From DAOTXS01 sp034435055 (GTDB lineage: Bacteria; Chloroflexota; Anaerolineae; UBA4142): DNA of 64,000 nucleotides. The stretch is from NCBI GenBank assembly GCA_034435055.1, contig DAOTXS010000041.1, forward strand, positions 1 through 64,000. Reading direction: 5' to 3'. The position numbers and the translations under genes are program-made. A model generated the notes under the pieces. It was not told where the DNA came from and did not search any database. It saw only the letters and a list, made by a program, of their open reading frames with translations. Below, in pieces: positions 1-8,528 of this stretch (position 1 is the first letter of the stretch; each line of letters starts with the position of its first letter).

Positions 1-22
1 CCCCCCCGCCAAAACAACAACC

Positions 23-1876
23 TTATGCCGGCACAGCTACCGGGGTGGGTCTGGGCAAATCGGTAAACATTGCTTCAAACTCGGTACCTTCGATGGTCTC
101 TTCGTGAATCAGACGATTCGCCACCGCGTCCAGCCGTTCGCGATACGTCGTCAAGATTTCGCGCGCTCTGTTGTATGCCCCGCTGATAATCCGGCGCACT
201 TCTTCGTCGATTTGTTCGGCGACCTGTTCGCTGTAATTGCGTTGTTCGGAAATTTCCCGTCCCAGGAACACCAACTCTTCGCGATTGCCGAACGTGCGCG
301 GTCCCAGCTTTTCACTCATGCCATATCGCGTTACCATCGCGCGCGCCAAATCGGTCGCGCGTTCCAGATCGTTGGACGCGCCGGTGGTTACATCGGTAAA
401 GACCAATTCTTCCGCCGCGCGGCCGCCCAGCAAGCCGGACAATTCATCGATGAATTTGGATTTACGTTGCAAGTAGCGATCATCTTCCGGCAGATGCATC
501 GTGTAACCCATCGCCATGCCGCGCGAGATGATCGAAATCTTGTGAACTGGGTCGCAGTTCGGTAACATTCGCATCACGAGCGCGTGTCCGGCTTCGTGAT
601 ACGCGACGATGCGTTTTTCTTCTTCGCTGATGAGCCGGCTCTTGCGTTCCGGTCCGGCAATCACTTTTTCAATCGACTCTTGCAATTCGCTGGTCGTGAT
701 GGCTTTTTTGTTGCGCCGCGCCGCCAAAATCGCCGCTTCGTTCACCAGATTCTCAATGTCCGCGCCGGAAAAACCGGGCGTCTGTTTGGCAATCACATCA
801 TAGTTCACATCGTCCGCCATCGGTTTGCCTTTGACGTGAACTTGCAAAATCTGTTTGCGTCCGTTCATATCCGGGCGATCCAACACCACGCGCCGATCAA
901 AACGCCCGGGACGCAGTAACGCCGGATCCAAAATATCCGGACGATTCGTTGCCGCGACGATGATGACGTTCGTGTCGGTGTCAAAGCCGTCCATCTCGAC
1001 GAGGATTTGGTTGAGCGTTTGCTCGCGTTCATCGTGCGAGCCGCCCAAGCCCGCGCCGCGATGCCGACCCACCGCGTCGATTTCATCGACGAAGACGATG
1101 CACGGCGAATTGCGCTTGGCTTGATCGAACAAGTCGCGCACGCGCGACGCACCAACGCCGACGAACATCTCGACGAATTCGGAGCCGCTAATCGAAAAGA
1201 ACGGCACGTTCGCTTCGCCGGCGACGGCGCGCGCGAGCAACGTCTTGCCGGTGCCCGGTGGTCCGACGAGCAGAACGCCTTTCGGGATTCGCGCGCCAAG
1301 CGAGGTGAATTTCTCCGGCTCTTTCAAAAATTCGACGACTTCGGCGAGTTCCGCTTTTGCTTCATCCACGCCGGCAACATCCGCAAATGTGACAGTCGGT
1401 TTATCGCCGGAGAACATTCGCGCGCGCGATTTGCCGAACGCCATCGCTTGATTATTGCCGGACTGGGCCTGCCGCATCAGGAAAAAGAAAAGCGCGGCGA
1501 CGAAGATCAGCGGCAGAAACGCGCTGAGTAATCCGATGATGTCGTTCCATTGCGTCGGATTTTCGTACACGATATCGACGGCGGCAATCTTGTCCGCCGC
1601 TACGCCGAGATTGCGGAGTGTTTCTTCGACGCTCGTTTCGCGACTGGCTTTTGTCGCCACTTCTTGCAGTGCGCCTTCTTTGTAGTGCGCCGTAATTGTC
1701 GAGCCGGTGGACACGAGTTTTTTCACTTGCCCGGCTTGAACGCTCTGTGCGATTTTGCTAATCGGCACGGAATTTGGTTGCTTGGGCTGTTGGAAGAACT
1801 GGAAAAACAACGCGACCACCGCCACAAAAATCAACAGGTATATCAACCCGTTACGTAACCATTGATTCGATGTCAT
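23..1876 (-). CDS. ftsH: ATP-dependent zinc metalloprotease FtsH
   Basis: This is a membrane-anchored AAA+ protease that degrades misfolded membrane proteins and short-lived regulators as a hexamer at the cytoplasmic face. The 617 residues match the family. Visible elements are TM1 (about 11-29), an extracytoplasmic domain, TM2 (about 114-134), Walker A GPPGTGKT (205-212), Walker B VFVDEID (261-267), the second region of homology with RPGRFDRR (322-329), and the zinc site HEAGH (427-431) with a downstream Asp in SNDLERAT as third ligand. The ATG at 1876 is preceded by an AGGTGAG-like ribosome site. The gene stands alone, with a TATAAT box upstream. The function call is firm. Confidence 0.97.
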   Translation of the reverse strand: MTSNQWLRNGLIYLLIFVAVVALFFQFFQQPKQPNSVPISKIAQSVQAGQVKKLVSTGSTITAHYKEGALQEVATKASRETSVEETLRNLGVAADKIAAVDIVYENPTQWNDIIGLLSAFLPLIFVAALFFFLMRQAQSGNNQAMAFGKSRARMFSGDKPTVTFADVAGVDEAKAELAEVVEFLKEPEKFTSLGARIPKGVLLVGPPGTGKTLLARAVAGEANVPFFSISGSEFVEMFVGVGASRVRDLFDQAKRNSPCIVFVDEIDAVGRHRGAGLGGSHDEREQTLNQILVEMDGFDTDTNVIIVAATNRPDILDPALLRPGRFDRRVVLDRPDMNGRKQILQVHVKGKPMADDVNYDVIAKQTPGFSGADIENLVNEAAILAARRNKKAITTSELQESIEKVIAGPERKSRLISEEEKRIVAYHEAGHALVMRMLPNCDPVHKISIISRGMAMGYTMHLPEDDRYLQRKSKFIDELSGLLGGRAAEELVFTDVTTGASNDLERATDLARAMVTRYGMSEKLGPRTFGNREELVFLGREISEQRNYSEQVAEQIDEEVRRIISGAYNRAREILTTYRERLDAVANRLIHEETIEGTEFEAMFTDLPRPTPVAVPA

Positions 1877-1929
1877 TCTCTCTCACCTAACCTTTTGGGC
1901 AATCGGCGTTCTACGCCTTGCCGACTTTC

Positions 1930-1935
1930 ATTATA
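1930..1935 (-). promoter_or_regulatory. ftsH -10 box
   Basis: A TATAAT hexamer lies on the minus strand 53 bases upstream of the ftsH start. The position where a -35 box would fall reads TTTTCC, which is weak, so this is only a candidate promoter. Confidence 0.4.
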
Positions 1936-1983
1936 CCAGAATTCAAACGAAAGGAAAAGTTAAATCCTAAATTGTCATTCCCA

Positions 1984-2027
1984 ACCCCCACCTCTTCCTT
2001 CCCCCTCTTAAGGGGAAGATGCGGGGG
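1984..2027. repeat. long imperfect hairpin in ftsH upstream region
   Basis: The arms ACCCCCACCTCTTCC and GGAAGATGCGGGGGT pair with two mismatches, and an inner CTTCCCC/GGGGAAG pairing is an alternative. It lies between the alpha/beta hydrolase stop and the ftsH promoter, so it may end transcription of the hydrolase operon. No strong T-tract follows. It also reads as rough seven-base units, like the arrays elsewhere in the window. Confidence 0.5.
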
Positions 2028-2037
2028 TAATTATCAT

Positions 2038-3033
2038 TCACGCCATCTTGAATTCTACGCGCGTCGCGGTGTCTTGGTTCTCCCGCAAGAAATCGAGAAT
2101 CAGATGGTTTACTCGCGCCGGCTGTTCGACGTGCGGAATATGTCCCGCGCCTTCTAAAATCATCGTCCGCGCGTTTGGCATTGCACGCGCGTGCCGTTCG
2201 GCGTGACGCACCGGCACCGCGCTGTCTTTATCGCCGTGCAGAATCAGCGTCGGCTGATGAATTGCGGACAAGCCCGCCGGCAAATCGCTGTCGCGCGGTG
2301 ATGCCGCCATCGCCACCAAAGCATCGGTGGAGCCCTTAACCTGGGTTGTTTGGACGAGCGCGGATGTTTGCGCTTCGTCCATAAATGCCGGGTCGCCCAA
2401 CGCGTGCCGGAACGACGCGAGCCGAATACGCGGACTCGTCGTCGAAATGCTGGCGAGCGCGCGCGGCACGCCTGGCATCCGCGCCGCCCAATTAGCGACG
2501 GTTGGAATTTGTCCGACTAAAAATGTTCCTGGCGCGATCAACACCAAGCGTTCGACGCGTTCTGGAAAATCGTGCGCGGTTTGCAACGCAACGGCGCCGC
2601 CCAATGAATGACCGACCAGCGTTGCGCGTTCGATGCCTTGCGCGTCCATAAACTCACGCACGGTGCGCGCGGAATATTTGAGCGAGTACCGGCGCGCGGT
2701 CATCCGCGACGAAAAACCAAAGCCGATCAAATCGATTGCCCAAACGCGATGGGTCTGCGCCAACACGTCGATATTTTTCGCCCACGAGTACGTCGAATCC
2801 ATCAAGCCGTGAATCAGAATGATCGGGTTGCCGGTAGCGCCAGCGGTGATAAAATGCAAGCGTTCGCCGTCCGATAACTCAACAAACTTGCCCTGCGCCG
2901 CATCATCCACTTCGAGCGTTTCCCATTGCGCGATGCGTTTATGCGCAAACGTCACGCCGGCGGCGCACAATGCAAAGAACAAAAATCCGCCCGCGCCAGC
3001 GATGATGACCGGCTCCCACCATATATTCATCAC
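2038..3033 (-). CDS. membrane-anchored alpha/beta hydrolase
   Basis: A 331-residue alpha/beta-hydrolase-fold protein with one N-terminal membrane segment (about 9-30). The oxyanion region is ILIHGLMD (about 72-79) and the nucleophile elbow is GHSLGG (141-146, Ser143). A late HGDKDSAVP block carries the acidic residue and GAGHIPHVEQP carries the catalytic His, so the triad looks intact. The substrate is unknown; the family includes esterases, lipases and C-C hydrolases. It is the last gene of the MFS-led operon, and its ATG overlaps the stop of the MBL gene by four bases, which suggests translational coupling. Confidence 0.85.
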   Translation of the reverse strand: MMNIWWEPVIIAGAGGFLFFALCAAGVTFAHKRIAQWETLEVDDAAQGKFVELSDGERLHFITAGATGNPIILIHGLMDSTYSWAKNIDVLAQTHRVWAIDLIGFGFSSRMTARRYSLKYSARTVREFMDAQGIERATLVGHSLGGAVALQTAHDFPERVERLVLIAPGTFLVGQIPTVANWAARMPGVPRALASISTTSPRIRLASFRHALGDPAFMDEAQTSALVQTTQVKGSTDALVAMAASPRDSDLPAGLSAIHQPTLILHGDKDSAVPVRHAERHARAMPNARTMILEGAGHIPHVEQPARVNHLILDFLRENQDTATRVEFKMA

Positions 3034-3725
3034 GGCATCGTTCCCAGTTTATTTGCCAACTCGCGCATTTTTTCCATCGCGCCAAACACGACCGGCGGGT
3101 GATGCGCGGACAACACCACATCGAACTGTAATTCGGCAACCCGGCGGATGCTCAGGCGCGAAGTTGGCACATCGGCGGTGAAGAGATGGGGCATTTCGCT
3201 GAACGCACCGGCTTTGGCATTCACCAAATCGCCGCTAAAGAGAAAACCGTCGCGCAGTAAACACATATGCCCCGGCGTATGACCGGGGGTATGCACGACG
3301 ACGAACTTGCCGATCCATTCACCGTCCTGCACTCGCCGATCCACTTCAACGCCGTGCACCCGGCGACTGCCGATGAGATTCATCAACGCAAAGATCAGGC
3401 GACCGGCGAATTGGCGCGGGGCGCGACGCGGACGCTTGCCGGCAATGTACTCGGCGTCGCGATGATGCGCGACGATTTGCGCGCCGGTGCGTCGCTTGAG
3501 TTCCCACACATTACCCACGTGATCGTAATGATGATGCGTCAGAATAATACGTTTGACGTGCAACGGTTGCACGCCGATATTCGCCAACGCGCTGAGGACC
3601 TTGTCCATTTTGCCCGGCTCGCCGGCGTCGATCAAGGTCGCTTCGGGCGCGACATAGTACACACGCGCGCGCCCCGCGTTTTCGATGCAGTAGACTCCGC
3701 TTTTGTCGCCAACTTGATAGATCAT
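3030..3725 (-). CDS. MBL-fold metallo-hydrolase
   Basis: A zinc hydrolase of the metallo-beta-lactamase fold (231 residues from the chosen start). The metal motif THHHYDHVG is followed by an HTPGHTPGH block and a later SAHHPPV histidine. The closest general group is glyoxalase-II-like hydrolases; the substrate is unknown. I take the ATG at 3725 (MIYQVGDKSG) because the in-frame extension upstream is translated low-complexity repeat. A seven-base repeat array fills the gap to the PIG-L gene. A second MBL enzyme lies at 6526-7197. Confidence 0.85.
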   Translation of the reverse strand: MIYQVGDKSGVYCIENAGRARVYYVAPEATLIDAGEPGKMDKVLSALANIGVQPLHVKRIILTHHHYDHVGNVWELKRRTGAQIVAHHRDAEYIAGKRPRRAPRQFAGRLIFALMNLIGSRRVHGVEVDRRVQDGEWIGKFVVVHTPGHTPGHMCLLRDGFLFSGDLVNAKAGAFSEMPHLFTADVPTSRLSIRRVAELQFDVVLSAHHPPVVFGAMEKMRELANKLGTMP

Positions 3726-3734
3726 TTTTCTGAT

Positions 3735-3783
3735 GAAGACCGGAGACGAAGGCAAGATGGTTTCCGTCCTCCGTCTTCCGTCG
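3735..3783. repeat. heptamer array (7 units, inverted arms)
   Basis: Seven consecutive 7-bp units keep one register: GAAGACC, GGAGACG, AAGGCAA, GATGGTT, TCCGTCC, TCCGTCT, TCCGTCG. The first units are roughly complementary to the last, so the array can fold back. It starts four bases from the PIG-L stop codon and ends near the start of the MBL gene. Confidence 0.75.
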
Positions 3784-3787
3784 GTTT

Positions 3788-4639
3788 TCATTCGATTCCT
3801 GTAAACAAATCCGTTTCTTCGCCTTGCACGACCACCCGCGATTCCGCGCGCACCAGCGTTTCGACCTTGATCCCCTCGCGTCGGATTTCCATCGGAATTT
3901 TGCTAAAGATGCTGTTGGGGTTCATTTGCGAGGCGTGACAGTACAACGCATTCAACTTTAAATCGACGTATGGCTCAACGTCGATCCGCGTGGTGATGAT
4001 TTCGTCCGGTTGTGCGCGTTTCAAAAACTCTTGCATCGGCACGCCCAAATCAACGTCGGCTTGCTTGGCGAGTTCGGCGTACTTGGCAAAACGACTGCGC
4101 GAAAATGCGCCAAAATACAATTTGGAAACCGTCCACGGTTGCAAATCTTCTTTCGTCATTTGGTCGGGATACGCGCGCGGATCGCCAGCGACAAAGTACG
4201 CCATCAACGACGCTTGATGAATCTTGATGTGATCCGGGTGTCCATACCCACCGTTTGCATCGAAGGTAACGATGACTTGCGGTTTGTGTCGGCGAATGAT
4301 GCGCACAAGCTTTTCCGTCACCTCGAACAGGTTTGCCTGCCAAAAACAGCGCGGGTCTTCGTTCTCTTTCGTTCCTTGCATTCCCGAGTCGCGATAATCG
4401 AGAAAATACAAATTGTTCACGCCGATTTTTTCGACGGCGCAACGCAGTTCATCTTCGCGCACCTGTCCCAGGTTTTCGGTCGTCGCGTCCACACCCGGTG
4501 CGATTTCGCCGGCTTCGCCACGCGTCGCGCAGACCAACGTCACATCGACGCCTTCGCTTGCGTACTTGTGCATCAAACCGCTCACCCCCTGCTCATCGTC
4601 GGGGTGAGCAAACGCGCTCAACAATCTATATTTTGCCAT
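3788..4639 (-). CDS. PIG-L (LmbE-like) family deacetylase
   Basis: A 283-residue zinc-dependent N-deacetylase-like protein. The signature AHPDDE sits at 11-16 and supplies metal ligands and the catalytic Asp; a second metal His lies in GGYGHPDH (about 130-137). The family removes acetyl groups from GlcNAc-containing molecules (PIG-L, MshB, BshB) or acts in conjugate hydrolysis; which applies here cannot be told. The gene begins two bases after the stop of the small membrane protein in the same operon. A second, shorter PIG-L paralogue lies at 38040-38843. Confidence 0.88.
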   Translation of the reverse strand: MAKYRLLSAFAHPDDEQGVSGLMHKYASEGVDVTLVCATRGEAGEIAPGVDATTENLGQVREDELRCAVEKIGVNNLYFLDYRDSGMQGTKENEDPRCFWQANLFEVTEKLVRIIRRHKPQVIVTFDANGGYGHPDHIKIHQASLMAYFVAGDPRAYPDQMTKEDLQPWTVSKLYFGAFSRSRFAKYAELAKQADVDLGVPMQEFLKRAQPDEIITTRIDVEPYVDLKLNALYCHASQMNPNSIFSKIPMEIRREGIKVETLVRAESRVVVQGEETDLFTGIE

Positions 4640-4641
4640 GC

Positions 4642-5133
4642 TTATCCTTTGTGTTCTTGAATTGGCATGCCGCCGACAAACATGCGCGCGGCGATGGCGA
4701 CGAGTAGAATCGCCAACGCGCCGGAAACAAATACCTCAACAATCGGTCCCAAAATTCTGCCCGCCACATAAATGCCGACGGTTGCCACGACAAGAATGAC
4801 CCCGTACGTTCGCAGAAATCGAAACGTTGCCAGTAATGCCGAACCATTTTTCTGAACCGCTGAAGGTGGCTGAGTTTGCGCACCCACCCACACTGCGACG
4901 CCAAGAATTACGCCGAGCAAAATCCCCGCGCCCCACGCTTCGATCATTGTGCGCCGCAGTGCCTCGATCAAGGACAGTGCGAGCAACAGCACGCCGAAGA
5001 AACCCAGCATCGGCGCAACATCCCAGCGTAGACTTGTACGCGACTGCCCTTTGCGCGAACGTGGTAGAAAAAGTTGAATGACATACGTGACAATCACCAA
5101 CCCAATCAGCGTGACGACGATTTGTGACCACAT
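4642..5133 (-). CDS. small multipass membrane protein, function unknown
   Basis: I do not recognise a family. The 163 residues hold about five hydrophobic segments (about 6-24, 42-62, 68-88, 108-128, 134-155) with a short basic loop after the first (PRSRKGQ). It lies three bases downstream of the MFS gene and two bases upstream of the PIG-L gene, so it is surely co-transcribed with them. Its role may relate to the exporter or the deacetylase, but nothing in the sequence fixes this. Confidence 0.75.
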   Translation of the reverse strand: MWSQIVVTLIGLVIVTYVIQLFLPRSRKGQSRTSLRWDVAPMLGFFGVLLLALSLIEALRRTMIEAWGAGILLGVILGVAVWVGAQTQPPSAVQKNGSALLATFRFLRTYGVILVVATVGIYVAGRILGPIVEVFVSGALAILLVAIAARMFVGGMPIQEHKG

Positions 5134-5136
5134 TGT

Positions 5137-6414
5137 TTATACCAGTTTTCGAATGTACGGCGCGCGCCACAGCCACATCAAACCGGCGACGAACGCAATC
5201 GTTCCGCCAAACGCCGCGCCAATCGGCACGCCGAAATATTGTGCAATCGTGCCCGCCATCAGCGAACCGATTGGAAAGAATCCTTGAAAGACGAGCATAT
5301 ACACGCTCATCACGCGTCCGCGCAAATGATCCGGCACGTTCATTTGCACGAGTGTATTCGCCATTGCATTTTGAATCATAAAGCCCAGCCCCGCGCCGAC
5401 CAGAATCAACATCGACAGCGGCAGAATGTTGGACGCCGCAAAGCACAACACCATCGTCGGAAAAAACAGATTGCCGGCGGTAAGCAACAATCCTTTGTAT
5501 TTGAAATTTCCCAATGAGGCGACGGTCAATGCGCCGGTCAACGCGCCCACCCCCACCGACGCGCTCAACCAACCCAGCGTCTCGGGTCCGCCGTGCAACA
5601 CATCGCGCGCGAACGCCGGCATCAACGCCGAATAACCAAACGCAAAAATATTCGAGACGGCAGTCATTCCCAATAACGTGAGGACTGTTTGATTGCGCCG
5701 AATGTAACCCAACCCCTCACGCATCTGCGCCACCGGATTCGCGTCGCGTTTCGCGCCAACCAGCGGCTTGACATCCATCTGCGACAAACAATAAATCACC
5801 GCGATAAACGATAACCCGTTCAAAAAGAAACACCACGCCGGACCGATTGCCGCGAGCAAAATTCCAGCGATGCTCGGTCCAATAATGCGCGCCGATTGAA
5901 ATATCGCCGCGTTCAAGCCGATGGCGTTTTGTAAATCGTCTTTGCCCACCATTTCGACAACAAACGATTGCCGGGTTGGCGCATCGAAGGCGTTGATCGT
6001 GCCAAGTGCAAACGCAAAAATGACAATGTGCCAGGGTTGCACCCAACCCAGAAACACGTCCGCCGCGAGCAAGAATGCTTGCGTCATCGCCAGCGTCTGC
6101 GTGATCATCATCAATTTGCGTTTAGGTACGCGGTCGATAAAAACGCCTGCCCAGAGCGAAAGGAAAATCACCGGCACCGCCGACGCAAAACTGACGATGC
6201 CCAAATACATCGGCGATTGGGTTAGGTCGTACACCAGCCACGGTTGCGAAACGTTCTGCATCCACGTGCCGATGAGCGAAATCAATTGCCCCACAAAAAA
6301 CAATTGGTAATTGCGATGTTTGAGCGCGGCGAAGGTTTGTGCCAATGACAACCGACGCGTTTTAGTTTTTGGCTCGACGGTTGTCGTGGCTTGATCAGCC
6401 ATTGTGTTGTTCAA
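5137..6414 (-). CDS. MFS transporter (EntS/MFS_3-like exporter)
   Basis: A 425-residue, roughly 12-helix major facilitator. The N-terminal block FRALKHRNYQLF-type (here AALKHRNYQLFFVGQ), the WMQNVSQPWLVYDLT stretch and RVPKRKLMMITQ loop are typical of the EntS-like group that exports siderophores and small hydrophobic molecules. The first in-frame start with a ribosome site (AAGGA, short spacing) is a TTG at 6414; the ATG at 6402 (MADQ) is the alternative. It is the first gene of a five-gene operon with a good promoter at 6440-6468. The substrate is unknown. Confidence 0.88.
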   Translation of the reverse strand: MNNTMADQATTTVEPKTKTRRLSLAQTFAALKHRNYQLFFVGQLISLIGTWMQNVSQPWLVYDLTQSPMYLGIVSFASAVPVIFLSLWAGVFIDRVPKRKLMMITQTLAMTQAFLLAADVFLGWVQPWHIVIFAFALGTINAFDAPTRQSFVVEMVGKDDLQNAIGLNAAIFQSARIIGPSIAGILLAAIGPAWCFFLNGLSFIAVIYCLSQMDVKPLVGAKRDANPVAQMREGLGYIRRNQTVLTLLGMTAVSNIFAFGYSALMPAFARDVLHGGPETLGWLSASVGVGALTGALTVASLGNFKYKGLLLTAGNLFFPTMVLCFAASNILPLSMLILVGAGLGFMIQNAMANTLVQMNVPDHLRGRVMSVYMLVFQGFFPIGSLMAGTIAQYFGVPIGAAFGGTIAFVAGLMWLWRAPYIRKLV

Positions 6415-6439
6415 CTATCCTTTTATAATCTGCCACTCT

Positions 6440-6468
6440 ATTGTACGCGCAGATGCGTCAAGCGTCAA
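6440..6468 (-). promoter_or_regulatory. sigma-70-type promoter of MFS operon
   Basis: On the minus strand TTGACG (-35, 6463-6468) and TACAAT (-10, 6440-6445) are separated by 17 bases. Each hexamer has five of six consensus bases. Confidence 0.65.
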
Positions 6469-6525
6469 AATGCTTTCCTTTCTCAACATCATCTCCGGCT
6501 TGACAAGTCGGCGCTGCGCCGAGTT

Positions 6526-7197
6526 TTATTTTTTTACTCTTTGAATGAATTTTTCCAACTCATCAAAACTAAACGGGTTGCCGTGCCCGCTGTAACATAC
6601 ACGCGGCTTGAGCGAATGAATTCGCAACGCGCTCGCGTACGCCGCCACCGCGTCTTCCCAGAACAACGGAAACGACACGCGCACCAAGCGCAGAATCGAG
6701 TCGCCGAGAAACAGCGTGCCGTTGTCGCACACAAAACTTGCCGAGCCGGCAGTATGCCCCGGTGTGTGAACCACGCGCGCGTCCAACCCAAACTCGCGCA
6801 ACGATTGTCCGTCGTCAAGCAAAATATCTGGCGTGAAGGTTTCCAGCGGGATCACCCAACCGAACGCGCGCATCAATCGCGCGACGACATCCGTTGTCGA
6901 GTTACGCCCCGGTGGAATTTTCAAACTCGGCGTCGTGGTCAATCGCACATCGCCGCGATGCATTGCAATCGGCGCGCCGGTCAAACGTTTCAGCGCAACC
7001 GCGCTCCCGGCATGATCGATGTGACCGTGCGTAATCAAAATCAATCGCACCTCGTTTGGCGCGCGACCCAACTTGCGAATCGTGTTGACGATGCGGCGCG
7101 CCTGAAGCGGCATCCCAGCGTCGATGACGTACACGCCGCGTTCATTCGTGATGAGGTGTGTGTTGGCGACGCCGGTGAAAAGCGTGTAGATATTCAT
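6526..7197 (-). CDS. MBL-fold metallo-hydrolase
   Basis: A 223-residue metallo-beta-lactamase-fold protein with the metal motif THGHIDH (56-62), a HTPGHTAGS block and a late YSGHGNPF histidine. It resembles generic glyoxalase-II-type hydrolases; the substrate is not evident. It lies downstream of the MarR/efflux genes on the same strand, separated from the permease by a heptamer array, so cotranscription is possible. It is distinct from, though in the same superfamily as, the enzyme at 3030-3725. Confidence 0.88.
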   Translation of the reverse strand: MNIYTLFTGVANTHLITNERGVYVIDAGMPLQARRIVNTIRKLGRAPNEVRLILITHGHIDHAGSAVALKRLTGAPIAMHRGDVRLTTTPSLKIPPGRNSTTDVVARLMRAFGWVIPLETFTPDILLDDGQSLREFGLDARVVHTPGHTAGSASFVCDNGTLFLGDSILRLVRVSFPLFWEDAVAAYASALRIHSLKPRVCYSGHGNPFSFDELEKFIQRVKK

Positions 7198-7205
7198 AAG
7201 AATGC

Positions 7206-7275
7206 GACCGATGACGGATGACGGAAGACAGAATCATAAATTTCCGTCTTCGGTTTCGCGGAGCGGTCCTCCGTC
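7206..7275. repeat. heptamer array (10 units, inverted arms)
   Basis: Ten 7-bp units run in one register. The first four are GACCGAT, GACGGAT, GACGGAA, GACAGAA; a central TCATAAA follows; then TTTCCGT, CTTCGGT, TTCGCGG, AGCGGTC, CTCCGTC, which are approximate complements of the first arm. The array touches the stop codon of the permease gene (7274-7276) and fills the whole gap to the MBL start. Confidence 0.8.
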
Positions 7276-8512
7276 ATTCATATCGCAACGCCTCAATCGG
7301 ATGCAAACCCGCGGCGCGTGCGGCGGGATACAAACCAAAGAACAAACCGACCGCTACAGAAAATCCCACTGCTAACATCACCGATGTTGGATCGAGCGTT
7401 GTTTTGATGACACCGGTCGCGTTGACCACGACACCGATCGCCGCGCCGAACAGGATGCCGATAACTCCGCCGGCAACGCTCATCGTCACCGCTTCGATCA
7501 AGAACTGGGTCATAATGTCTTTGCGCCGTGCGCCAATCGCTTTACGAATGCCGATTTCACGCGTGCGTTCGGTTACAGAGACGAGCATAATGTTCATAAT
7601 GCCAATGCCGCCCACGAGCAAAGAAATCGCCGCGATTGCCGCGAGAAAAAGCGTAAGAATATCGGTGATTTGATTCAACGCGCCGAGCAAATCTTTTTGA
7701 CTCAGCACCGTGAAATCGTCTTGTTGATATTGAATCTTGTGGCGCTCGCGCAACACTTGCGTAATCTGCGCCATCGCCGCATCGATCTGTTTTTCGTTCA
7801 CAGCGGAAATCAAAACCGAACTGACGCGCAACGCACCTTGCGGCGTTTGCGCCGCCGAACCGAACAAGCGTTGTCCCGCCGTCGTCAACGGTACGAACAA
7901 CACATCATCTTGATTGCCACCAAACATCGACGTGCCGCCTTTTTCCACCATCACGCCGATGACCTTGAATGGAATGCGATTGATCTTGATCGATTTGCCG
8001 ATGGGGTCTTGGGTGCCAAATAAATTTTTCGCCGTGGCTTTGCCGATGACCGTCACTCGCGCCGACGTTTGCAAATCGCGTTCATCGATGAATCGCCCGG
8101 AAGCGGTGCGCCAATTGCGCACTGCTTCGTAACTAGGGGTTACGCCGGTTACTTGGCTGTTGACGTTATTCCCGCCGTACGAGATTTGCGCCGTACGTTG
8201 ATAAACCGGCGCAACCACCGCGATGCTGGGACAACAGACGCGATCTTCCAGCGCATTCGAATCCGTCAGCGTGAGTGTGCCGGATGTCGGCGGTTGACCG
8301 GCGCGCGTTACCGCGCCCGGAAACACGATAATCAAATTCGAGCCGATGCCTTGCACCTGTTCGGTGATTGCCGCGCCCGCGCCTTGACCAATCGACAAGA
8401 GCGCGATCACCGCGCCAACGCCGATGATGATGCCGAGCATCGTCAACGTGGAGCGCAATTTGTTCGCGCCGAGACTGCGTAACGCGACGCGCATACTTTC
8501 CAAAACATTCAT
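7274..8512 (-). CDS. MacB/FtsX-type ABC transporter permease
   Basis: A 412-residue permease with the MacB layout: an N-terminal membrane helix after RVALRSLGANKLRSTLT, a large periplasmic core, and three C-terminal helices around GGIGIMNIMLVSV and RTREIGIRKAIGAR, the FtsX signature. The start ATG at 8512 (MNVLESM) leaves a 16-base gap to the adaptor gene; longer in-frame starts would overlap the adaptor. MacB-type permeases extrude antibiotics, peptides or lipoproteins together with an HlyD-like adaptor and an ATPase. No ATPase gene is present beside it, which is unusual. Confidence 0.9.
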   Translation of the reverse strand: MNVLESMRVALRSLGANKLRSTLTMLGIIIGVGAVIALLSIGQGAGAAITEQVQGIGSNLIIVFPGAVTRAGQPPTSGTLTLTDSNALEDRVCCPSIAVVAPVYQRTAQISYGGNNVNSQVTGVTPSYEAVRNWRTASGRFIDERDLQTSARVTVIGKATAKNLFGTQDPIGKSIKINRIPFKVIGVMVEKGGTSMFGGNQDDVLFVPLTTAGQRLFGSAAQTPQGALRVSSVLISAVNEKQIDAAMAQITQVLRERHKIQYQQDDFTVLSQKDLLGALNQITDILTLFLAAIAAISLLVGGIGIMNIMLVSVTERTREIGIRKAIGARRKDIMTQFLIEAVTMSVAGGVIGILFGAAIGVVVNATGVIKTTLDPTSVMLAVGFSVAVGLFFGLYPAARAAGLHPIEALRYE

Positions 8513-8528
8513 CGTCGATGTCCTTGCT

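Noticed and set aside
6512..6524. 13-bp match to the MarR operator region (CGCTGCGCCGAGT) upstream of the MFS promoter
   Set aside because: Only one arm of the CACTCG/CGAGTG palindrome is kept, and the match lies in an unrelated hairpin. Too weak to call a second operator.
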